Source of the DNA: Gymnothorax reevesii
Lineage: Eukaryota; Chordata; Actinopteri; Anguilliformes; Muraenidae
Direction of reading: 5' to 3'
DNA: 64,000 nucleotides
Assembly: GCA_029721435.1 (NCBI GenBank)
Contig: CM056583.1
Coordinates: forward strand, 56,418,120-56,482,119
Positions within the stretch are counted from its first letter, which is position 1. Each line of letters opens with the position of its first letter. The position numbers were made by a program, and so were the translations under genes. The notes beneath the pieces were generated by a model. The model searched no databases. It was not told the DNA's origin and saw only the letters and a list, made by a program, of their open reading frames with translations. Shown here piece after piece: positions 57,201 to 64,000 of this stretch.

Positions 57201-60200
57201 TTAACGGCTGTCAGCCACCATCCTGGCTCTAATTGGTTCTCTTTGGTCGGTCCGACATATTCTTTTAAATTGCAGTAGGAGCATTAGGTGGGTTTAACGG
57301 AGCCTTTTTTTAAACTACAGAGTACTAGTTTTATGTAATACTGTCAGTACACAGTGACAGCTTTCGCAGAAATGACAAAAAGTTACTTTTCTAAAAATTA
57401 CCAACTGCAGCTTTAATTCAATGTTGGATTTTGGTCCGATTGGTTATTTTTGGTTGAGGCTGAAAAATTCAATATTTAATTACAGTTACCATTTCGACGT
57501 TTGAAAAACTGTTGTTGAATCAATGTAGAATAGATGATGATTTTTCAATGTTGAAATGTGAAATGCCCTACACTGAATTCACATTGTTTCAATGGTGTTG
57601 ATGGGAGGGGGGGTAGCAAATACATGGCCGGATATTTCTCTAAAGTGCTTCCTCCATCTTAAAAGATCAAGAGAAAAGGTATTTGCTAAAATGTACAAAA
57701 GTGTAATTTCTTTTGAATCTATTATACAAACCCAAAACCAGTGAAGTTGGCACGTTATGTAAATCGTAGATAAAAACAGACTACAATGATTTGCAAATCC
57801 TTTTCAACTTATATTCAATTGAATACACTGTAAAGACAAGATGATTAATGTTCAAACTGAGAAACTTTTTTTTTTTTGCAAATAATCATTAACTTAGAAT
57901 TTAAAGGCAGCAACACATTGCAAAAAATGTGGCACAGGGGCCTTTTTACCACTGTTACATCGCCTTTCCTTTTAACGACACTCAGCAAACGTTTGGGAAC
58001 TGAGGAGACCAATGTTTGAAGCTTTTCAGGTGGAACTCTTTCCCATTCTTGCTTGATGTACAGCTTAAGTTGTTCTACAGTCCGGGGTCTCCGGTGTCGT
58101 TTTTTACGCTTCATAATGCGCCACACATTTTCAATGGGAGACAGGTCTGGACTACAGGCAGGCCAGTCTAGTACCCGCACTCTTTTACTACGGAGCCATG
58201 CTGTTGTAACATGTGCAGGATGTGGCTTGGCATTGTCTTGCTGAAATAAGCAGGGGAGTCCATGAAAAAGACGTTGCTTGGATGGCAACATATGTTGCTC
58301 CAAAACCTGTATGTACCTTTCAGCATTAATGATGCCTTCACATATGTGTAAGTTGCCCATGCCTTGGGCACTAATACACCCCCATACCATCACAGATGCT
58401 GGCTTTTGAACTTTGCGCCTGTAACAGTCCGGATGGTTCTTTTCCTCTTTGGTCCGGAGGACACGACGTCCACAGTTTCCAAAAACAATTTGAAATGTGG
58501 ACTCGTCAGACCACAAAACACTTTCCACTTTGCATCAGTCCATCTCAGATGAGCTTGGGCCCAGCGAAGCCGGCGGCGTTTCTGGGTGCTGTTGATAAAT
58601 GGCTTTCACTTTGCATTGTAGAGTTTTAACTTGCACTTGCAGATGTAGCGACAAACTGTAGTTACTGACAGTGATTTTCTGAAGTGTTCCTGAGCCCATG
58701 TGGTGATGTGCTTTACACACTGATGTCGGTTTTTGATGCAGTACCGCCTGAGGGATCGAAGGTCACGGGCATTCAATGTTGGTTTTCGGCCTTGTCGCTT
58801 ACGTGCAGTGATTTCTCCAGATTCTCTGAACCTTTTGACGATATTACGGACCGTAGATGATGAAATCCTTAAGTTTCTTGCAATAGCTCGTTGAGGAATG
58901 TTGTTTTTAAACTGTTCGACAATCAGCTCACGCATTTGTTCATTAAGTGGTGACCTTCGCCCCATCCTTGTTTGTGAATGACTGAGCATTTCAGGGAAGC
59001 TGCTTTTATACCCAATCATGGCACCCACCTGTTCCAAATTAGCCCGTTCACCTGTGGGATGTTCCAAGTAAGTGTTTGATGAGCATTCCTCAACTCTCTC
59101 AGTCTTTTTTGCCACTTGTGCCAGCTTTTTTGAAACATGTTGCAGGCATCAAATTCCAAATCAGCTAATATTTGCAAAAAATTACAAAGTTTACCTGTTC
59201 GAACATTAAGTAACTTGTCTTTGCAGTGTATTCAATTGAATATAGGTTGAAAAGGATTTGCAAATCTTTGTATTCTGTTTTTATTTACGATTTACAGAAC
59301 GTGCCAACTTCACTGGTTTTGGGTTTGTAATTAAATAAATGAATAATGGTCTGTTTTATCGTTTTTTTTTTTTTTGTTAATAGAGCATGCAGTAAGGCAA
59401 CTGTTCTCAACCTTGGTTTCCTTAAAAAAAATGGAAATAGGCAATCTACAAGCTCTCATCATATTTTCGAATATTCACCTATGAAATAATTACGTATAAT
59501 CAAGCATGGGGTTCCCTAAAGCATGTCCCTGTAAAGTGGGGTCTTTGTATAAAAAGGTTGACAACCACTGCAGTATAGCATACTTAATGGACTATTTCAG
59601 CATTTTAACCTTTGTCTGTATGTTTTTAATATGCCCCATTTAAAAAAATAATCATTTTACTCAATTTGGTGTTTGAAAGTTCCGCGGGGGTTGCTCCAAA
59701 CTCGTCTATTAGTGACATCACTGCCATTCAGGCATATGGCAGTGATATCACTGACTAGTAGACTACTTTGGCATACTCCTTGTTGAACTATACCATAAAT
59801 AGACTGATAAAGTGATTATTTTTAATGAGGCATAGTAAAACATACAGAGGAGGGTTGAAAAGTGTTGAAATGGCCCCTTAATAATAACATTGTGTCAATG
59901 TATAATGCAATGCATATACATAGTTGAATCAGTGTTGATGCAATTCTACATTCTTTCAATGTTGATCATATCATAGTTGAATCAAGGTTGATTCATTTTC
60001 AGAACTGATTGGAAACTCAACATTATTTCCAGGTTGATCATAGCGAGGACTCTCAATGGTTTTTTCAATATCTGACACCAATGTTGATTGCAATCTTCAG
60101 CCTGACAATATCACAATGCTGATTCAATCTCATTTTGCTATCTGGGGTGTCTGTGCCAATTGTTGCCTCCCCAATGCAGAGCTCCAGCCATAGCCTGTAG

Positions 60201-61360
60201 AAACATAACTGGGATTCAAACACCTGACCACTGGGTTCCCAGACAAACGTCTTAACTGTGAGCCCCTCAGAGGCCCCAGCACCCAAAACCTTTCACCACA
60301 GAGCCATGCCATTTTAATACGTGTATAATGTGGTGCTTGGCATTGCCTTGCTGAAATACGCAAGGTCTTCCATTTAAAACACAACTGAATAGCAATATAT
60401 GTTGCTCCAGTGCCTGTATATATCGTTCAGCATGAATGGTGCATTTTTCACACTATATCCAAAACTCATATAGATGGACATAAGAGTAAAAATTGGCAAA
60501 GTGTCCCTGCGCAACCAATACATCCAGTCTGTAGTCATGTTTGAACAGGATGCAAGAGGCAGCCCAACTAAGCCCAACTGCATCTGCTGCAATTCTAAGA
60601 GTAAGGAACATTAATGTTTTTCACTCAGCCCTCACATCAAAGAAAGGCAAAGTGGCAAAGGCAAGTCTTTGGTTTCATTAATCGTGGGAGCCATTACAGT
60701 AAAATGTACTGTTGTCTAAAAATACTTTAACTACTGTCGATTATTCACAGGTTTTACCAAGGGGACTAATCAAGCCATACCTGCACAGTTAGCATCCTAA
60801 TGCCAGCAAAGTTAAACCAAAGTCCGCAAAACTGCAAGTCACTGAAATTAGATGGCATAATAGAAGAATTCACCTTGATACATGCGTTAGTCTAGCATTC
60901 CAAAGTACGAAAATGAACAGAAACAGTGAGAGGCAGGTGAGCTCCGATACTATTGAAGCAGTCATGCCAAAAATAAATCAAGAAAATAATTTGCCTTGTA
61001 CAGCTGACGGGTACAGTGTGAGATAAACAACCAATGAAAACAAAATAGATGAGCAAATCAACAACTACTAAAGCACTGGGGACAAGGTAACACAACTTAC
61101 AATTGATTCCTGACTCATCATGATGGCAGCATTAGATTTGACAACACTTGGAATGCATTAGTGCATTGATGGAATGGCACTTGGGTAAACACAGAGTAGG
61201 ATTGCGAACAGTAAGGTGCTCTGACTCACCTGGAAGGCCATGGAGTTAGCTGCTGCCAGGAAGAGCCTCAGAGGCAGTTTGGCCTGGTAAGACCTGTGAC
61301 TCCAGAGGCGATGGGCCCCAGCGGTCACCCCAAGAGCCGTGATCAGGAAACAAACATATG
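45010..61360 (-). CDS. scd5: stearoyl-CoA desaturase 5, exons 2-5 (5' partial)
   Basis: Joining 61360-61230, 49833-49628, 49042-48810 and 45200-45010 gives one uninterrupted frame of about 253 codons. The 131, 206 and 233-nt exons are the sizes conserved in vertebrate SCD genes. All three His boxes are present: HRLWSH (exon 2), HRVHH (exon 3) and HNYHH (exon 5). The enzyme is an ER membrane delta-9 desaturase making oleoyl-CoA from stearoyl-CoA with cytochrome b5 as electron donor. [38 protein letters not shown] and the GDRSA C-terminus resemble SCD5 rather than SCD1. Exon 1, with the start codon and the first membrane region, lies beyond 64000. Linkage to tmem150c and enoph1 supports SCD5 orthology. 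Confidence 0.95.
45201..46565. other. scd5 intron, nothing recognised
   Basis: AT-rich intronic DNA with short non-domain frames (for example 45524-45718, 46142-46426). No repeat family recognised. Confidence 0.35.
46566..46750. repeat. fish interspersed repeat (ccatcc / gcagggc family), copy 2
   Basis: It contains CCATTTTCTATACCCGCTTA, GGAGCCTATCCCAGCTGAC and CATACCTATGGGCAATTTGG, matching the family at 1892. A (TAG)n run follows at about 46753-46782. Confidence 0.75.
46886..47310. repeat. degenerate GGACTTTTTGTCCC arrays in inverted orientation
   Basis: The left half (46890-47010) repeats units like GGACTTTTTGTCCC(C/T) about seven times. The right half (47140-47310) repeats the complementary GGGGACGAAAAGTCC-type unit. 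The two halves can fold on each other around a 130-base centre that holds a CCCTAA-type motif. Confidence 0.75.
47041..47066. repeat. short telomere-like CCCTAA tract
   Basis: taaccctaaacccaacccta followed by accctaac: about four imperfect CCCTAA units in the loop of the inverted array. Confidence 0.7.
47311..48809. other. scd5 intron, nothing recognised
   Basis: AT-rich intronic sequence up to the exon 4 donor. No family recognised. Confidence 0.35.
48810..49042 (-). CDS. scd5: scd5 exon 4
   Basis: 233 nt, acceptor gtttgagcctcag and donor gtaaggca. It encodes two membrane segments, then [20 protein letters not shown] and the [14 protein letters not shown] loop. Confidence 0.95.
49628..49833 (-). 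CDS. scd5: scd5 exon 3
   Basis: 206 nt, acceptor ctctctgctgcag and donor gtgagtgg. It encodes [20 protein letters not shown] (box 2) and [17 protein letters not shown]. It ends in AA of a split Lys codon. Confidence 0.95.
50022..50290. repeat. fish interspersed repeat (ccatcc / gcagggc family), copy 3
   Basis: (CCAT)n at 50022-50041 followed by TTGCCAATACATTGCAGGGC and a degraded header. More diverged than copies 1 and 2. Confidence 0.6.
50291..51242. other. scd5 intron, GC-rich patch
   Basis: A GC-rich stretch at 50575-50740 (GGCGCGG, GCGCCGCGCC) stands out from AT-rich surroundings. Frames through it show no domain. Origin unknown, possibly a repeat fragment. Confidence 0.3.
51243..51398. 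mobile_element. 156-bp PIF/Harbinger-type MITE
   Basis: Ends AGCCACTCGCACACTGGACG and complement AGCCGCTTGCATATTGGACA, with most of the arms paired (TTACATTCGAAGTCAATGCA against TGCATTGACTTTGAATGTAA). TTA flanks both sides (51240-51242, 51399-51401), the Harbinger TWA target. Confidence 0.8.
51399..53042. other. scd5 intron, mostly unassigned
   Basis: 51650-51730 holds tggcactagcaccagcac-type sequence seen in fish repeats. CTGACTTAG occurs several times (52276, 52448, 52603, and inverted near 52640, giving a small hairpin). No exon. Confidence 0.35.
53043..53251. repeat. 30-bp minisatellite, six clear units plus one decayed
   Basis: Units begin GGACGAAATTACCACTGCAC at 53072, 53102, 53132, 53162, 53192 and 53222, each 30 bases. 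A decayed unit precedes them at 53043. Because 30 is a multiple of three, frames stay open on both strands (plus-strand decamer [10 protein letters not shown]). Confidence 0.95.
53252..55504. other. scd5 intron, nothing recognised
   Basis: Contains frames of up to 144 codons (54492-54926, minus) without domains or codon bias. A short C/G hairpin CCCCCCAAACGGGGG lies near 54675. No repeat family recognised. Confidence 0.35.
55505..55665. repeat. fish interspersed repeat fragment
   Basis: ATACACTTTATTGAACTGCA, tgtatttgacccatcc and GCAGCCACAGAGCAGCACCC are recognisable parts of a dispersed fish repeat. A 50-bp relative of another such repeat (AATCAGATTCAGATTTCCCT) occurs at about 29480. Confidence 0.55.
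55672..57415. mobile_element. non-autonomous DNA element X, copy B
   Basis: Long match with copy A (36741-37830). The right-end complement TTAAAGCTGCAGTTGGTAAT equals the left end of copy A, so the full element has at least 20-bp inverted ends. Copy B lacks its left end and carries a 478-bp insertion at 55818-56295. It also has about 200 bp near 56920-57125 that copy A lacks. Confidence 0.78.
55818..56295. mobile_element. insertion inside element X copy B
   Basis: Absent from copy A. It is flanked by GCCAACAAACAGGC (55804-55817) and GCCAACAAACAAGC (56296-56309), a 14-bp duplication with one mismatch. Internal ends CATTAGACCTGAA / TTCAGGTCTGATG are inverted, and a further ~40-bp inverted pair (CACTCGGCGATGGCATTTCA) spans 56031-56252. 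Confidence 0.6.
57727..59327 (-). mobile_element. Tc1/mariner element J, full length, nearly intact
   Basis: Ends CAAACCCAAAACCAGTGAAG and its exact inverse at the right, with TA on both sides (57725-57726, 59328-59329). The terminal repeats match for over 100 bases (including TCAATTGAATA). Length is 1601 bp. It lies in the 11.4-kb scd5 intron, on the same strand as the gene. Confidence 0.95.
57845..58965 (-). pseudogene. Tc1 transposase (element J), two visible lesions
   Basis: It starts [20 protein letters not shown] at 58965, then the helix-turn-helix [17 protein letters not shown], a GRKPT AT-hook-like linker, [15 protein letters not shown] (Asp 1), [13 protein letters not shown] (Asp 2) and [13 protein letters not shown] (Glu). 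The Asp2-Glu spacing is 34 residues, so DD34E. Only two disabling changes are apparent: TGA at 58606-58608, probably from CGA by CpG decay, and a one-base loss near 58520-58528. The frame runs to a stop at 57845, possibly past the native end. Confidence 0.9.
59398..59570. mobile_element. hAT-type MITE, 173 bp
   Basis: Ends CAACTGTTCTCAACCTTGG and complement CAGTGGTTGTCAACCTTTT. The flanking 8-mers CAGTAAGG and CAGTATAG agree at six of eight positions, a decayed hAT duplication. Confidence 0.7.
60295..60480 (-). mobile_element. Tc1/mariner fragment
   Basis: Diverged match to 58190-58350 of element J: GGTGCTTGGCATTGCCTTGC, ATATGTTGCTCCAGTGCCTG and CGTTCAGCATGAATGGTGC. It covers the region between the catalytic Asp residues only. 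Confidence 0.7.
60481..61229. other. scd5 intron, nothing recognised
   Basis: Unique-looking intronic DNA up to the exon 2 donor. Confidence 0.3.
61230..61360 (-). CDS. scd5: scd5 exon 2
   Basis: 131 nt, acceptor tcctgtgtttgcag and donor gtgagtca. It encodes [20 protein letters not shown] and on to NSMAFQ, with His box 1. It starts with two bases of an Ala codon split with exon 1. Confidence 0.95.
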
Positions 61361-62640
61361 CTGCAAACACAGGAGAGTCAGACAGCCATGCTCGGCTGTA
61401 ACATTTTAAATAACTATGCACTATTCACAGCACTTTAAAGGAAGAAATAGACAAGCACTTATACAATGACATTAGCGCTCATGGTAATGCTTGATGTTGA
61501 CCAGGATATAACTGGCAAAGCTATTTTTGTGATTGCTTGTCTTCAGCAAAGAAGCTCTTAAAATCCTCAGATTACAACACAAAGATTCACTCAATTCTGC
61601 AAAGACATAATGAGGCGCTGAATTGAATTTCAAGAATAACAATTTGGTACATAATACGGTGCCATGTAGCCTTTTTGATCTGCAGCAAATTATTGGCTGG
61701 AATTAATCTATTTATATACCCTACTGCTCTCCATCCAATGTCAACTTCAGTTGCAGGGAACCAGTGTCAATCAATAAGTCAACCTCTGTTTCCCGGTAGG
61801 TTATGATGCACAATACTTCTATTTAAACCAATTCGAGCAGGTAGACACTGTGAGCGTGAAACATCATTGACATGATCCTAAATAGCTTCAATATCAAAGG
61901 CATGGCACTGTATGTATGTATAAGGATAGAGTAATTCAAAAACATCAGTGGTTCCTTGGCTCCTGATTTATCATGAGTATAATTCAGTGTTGCGGTACAT
62001 TCTATCTGTGAATGTGCTTTAGCACATACTGTAAGACTGATGTTCGGGGGTAGTGAGAGGGAAAGCTAATTACATGCTTTTCAGGAATAATTTTAAGTGA
62101 CAGGTTGTTCTAAGCTGTGCAGTGACTCAGTGTTACAGCAGGAAGCTTTATTTAAGCATCCATATGTCTTTGATACTGTGGAGCAAAGCAAGGTTGAACT
62201 TGCTAATCAGGAAGTTGTGATTGCAGCACAACCATTTACACTCTTCAGCAGCATGTCTTTCTAATGTACAGATACATAGCAGATGTTGATTATTCATCGT
62301 ATTTGGTCCCTTAGGTCAAGCATGGGAAAAAATAATTATATCCCTGAAACAGTTTCCAGGGGTGTTATGGATTCACCTTGGATGCTACTGCCTCAAATCT
62401 CTTGAGTTAGCACAATAACTGGAACTTTTATTCCAGGTGCATCATTTTGTGTGACAGTATGACTTTCATGTAGTGCTACCACCAGGTTAAATGACATTTT
62501 CAAATGTAATCTGTCACTTTTTATGGAATTCATGTAAAGCTTTTTGCTTATTTCCAGTGTATAAAGAAGGGCTGTAATTGATGCAGGTCACCCTAAGACC
62601 TTTGCTGTAGCGCCAAACCTTTAATTAAAAAAAAAAAAAA
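61361..62640. other. scd5 intron 1 sequence, no exon 1 seen
   Basis: I searched the minus strand for the SCD exon 1 hallmark (a hydrophobic first membrane segment followed by a phase-1 donor) and did not find it here or up to 64000. Confidence 0.4.
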
Positions 62641-63085
62641 ACACTGGAGCAATTTAAATGGAAATCATGTCAAATCTGCTTGCTGCATTCGTGATGGATT
62701 GAGGAGGTTACTGATTGTGGTGGCTCTATTGTTTCCTGCAGCACCACCACTCAGCCAAATTTGACATTTCCAAATGAAATAAATCAAACAGTTTTTATGG
62801 GAATCATGTCAAACCTTCTGTGATTGTTCCTAATTTAAAAAAAAATTGCAATAGCTCAAACAGCTTTGATGGGAATCGTGTCAAATCTGCTTCCAACTTT
62901 CCTGGTGCCAAGAGGAGGAGCTTACTGATTGTGGTGGCTCAGTAATATTTCCTGTAGCACCACCACTCAGCCAAGTTTAACACTGCCGAAAGCAATCATT
63001 CAAAAATGTTTTGATGCAAATCATATCAAACTTTCCATGATTGTCCATGGTGTATATGTTGCTGAGGCTATGACCTTCCCTGTAG
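62640..63085. repeat. tandem repeat, ~215-bp unit, two copies
   Basis: Copies start about 62655 (GGAAATCATGTCAAATCTGC) and 62869 (GGGAATCGTGTCAAATCTGC). Both contain TTACTGATTGTGGTGGCTC and CAGCACCACCACTCAGCCAA-type blocks. Confidence 0.75.
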
Positions 63086-63118
63086 CACCAACATCAGGCC
63101 AAACTTTCCATTTTTAAA

Positions 63119-64000
63119 AATATACTCAGCAACAAAAGTTTCTGTGACACCATTTATGTGTATGTTATAAATGACACGCAAAGATCTCAATGCAATCAAT
63201 ATGTTTATTTAACAGGAGAAACACTGACTTTTCAGTGCCAACGTCACTCAAAACGAAAAATGTCATTTTCATGCGTCATGAAGCACTTGTCTGACGTCTA
63301 ACCAATTGTGACCTTCACACTTCAATACCGGGTGTGACTTCCTCGTGCCATGATGCAAGCAACGCATCTCCGGCGCATGGACCGAATCAGATGTGCCAGA
63401 AATTGCTGTGGAATGTCATTCCAAATCTGACGTAGACGTTGTCGCAATTCCTGGAGTGTAACTGGCGGGTTATCCAACCGCCGCAAACGTCGATCCATCT
63501 CGTCCCAAAGATGCTCGATTGGGGACATGTCTGGGGATCTGGCTGGCCATGGCAGGACATTGACATGTTGTTGCATCAGATACTGCTGTACAATCCTTGC
63601 AACGTGTGGTCTGGCGTTATCATGTTGCAGCGTTATTCCGGGACCATGTTGCATCAAAAACGGTACCACCAATGGCCGTAGCACTTCATCGCGATATCTT
63701 TGACCTGTCAGATTTCCATCAATAACAAGCAAATCTGTTCTGTTTCTAGCCGTGATCCCTCCCCAAATCATGACACTACCACCTCCAAAAACGATCAAAT
63801 TCCTGAACACAGTTGTTGGCATAACGTTCTTTACGTCGACGGTATACACGTAAACGACCATCACATCGGTTAAGCATGAATCTTGATTCATCAGTGAAGA
63901 GTACAAGATCCCACTGACGTTGGATCCACCGTCGATGTTGTTGTGCCCACTGTAGACGCAGTCGTCGGTGTTGTACTGTGAGTATTGGACGTCTTGCTGG
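63119..64000 (-). mobile_element. Tc1/mariner element K (runs off the window)
   Basis: The left end is near ATACTCAGCAACAAAAG. The transposase occupies the rest on the minus strand, and its N-terminus and the other terminal repeat lie beyond 64000. The protein is clearly different from the other Tc1 copies here. Confidence 0.8.
63322..64000 (-). pseudogene. Tc1-like transposase (element K), 5' partial, one visible frame break
   Basis: From the edge: QQHRRWIQRQWDLVLFTDES (Asp 1), a frame change near 63786-63790 within a run of five A, then GGGSVMIWGGITARNRTDL, TLQHDNARPHVARIVQQYL (Asp 2) and SPDMSPIEHLWDEMDRRLRR (Glu), stop after SHTRY. Asp2-Glu spacing is 34 (DD34E). Everything visible apart from the frame change is intact. 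Confidence 0.85.

Noticed and set aside
61361..64000. scd5 exon 1 inside the window
   Set aside because: No minus-strand frame shows the expected hydrophobic segment with a phase-1 donor. The DNA is tandem repeat and Tc1. Exon 1 is most likely beyond 64000.

Overview
The window is nuclear DNA from a fish, most likely a ray-finned fish. It holds vertebrate genes with GT-AG introns and many dispersed repeats typical of fish: Tc1/mariner relics, hAT and PIF/Harbinger-type MITEs, a Ty3/gypsy fragment and the 'ccatcc...gcagggc' family. I see no prokaryotic or viral genome organisation and no tRNA or rRNA gene.

Three protein-coding genes are supported, in the order enoph1 (+, last exon only) / tmem150c (-, complete coding sequence of 247 codons in seven coding exons) / scd5 (-, last four coding exons; exon 1 lies beyond the right edge). 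This is the order and orientation of ENOPH1-TMEM150C-SCD5 on human chromosome 4q21, so the block is conserved synteny. The genes are neighbours but not a pathway: enoph1 acts in methionine salvage, tmem150c encodes a multi-pass membrane protein of the DRAM/TMEM150 family linked to mechanosensitive currents, and scd5 encodes an ER delta-9 acyl-CoA desaturase.

Layout: 1-1000 is the enoph1 end and 3'UTR; 1000-6450 is convergent intergenic DNA with a hAT MITE, a Tc1 relic and a 380-bp foldback element; 6448-14088 is tmem150c with transposons in its larger introns; 14100-45000 is an intergenic or 5' region made largely of nested transposons (hAT on hAT; a piggyBac-like element holding a Tc1 holding a MITE; gypsy; PIF/Harbinger); 45010-61360 is scd5, whose 11.4-kb intron carries a nearly intact Tc1; 61361-64000 is scd5 intron 1 with a ~215-bp tandem repeat and a second well-preserved Tc1-type transposase running off the edge.

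By my boundaries, about thirteen Tc1/mariner copies or fragments cover roughly a fifth of the window. I found no convincing new multi-gene system. The observations most worth checking are scd5 retention in a fish, a 69-bp near-perfect palindrome, the foldback element just past the tmem150c stop codon, the nested insertions with readable target duplications, and two Tc1 transposases with very few lesions. All family assignments come from reading the sequence; no database search was run.
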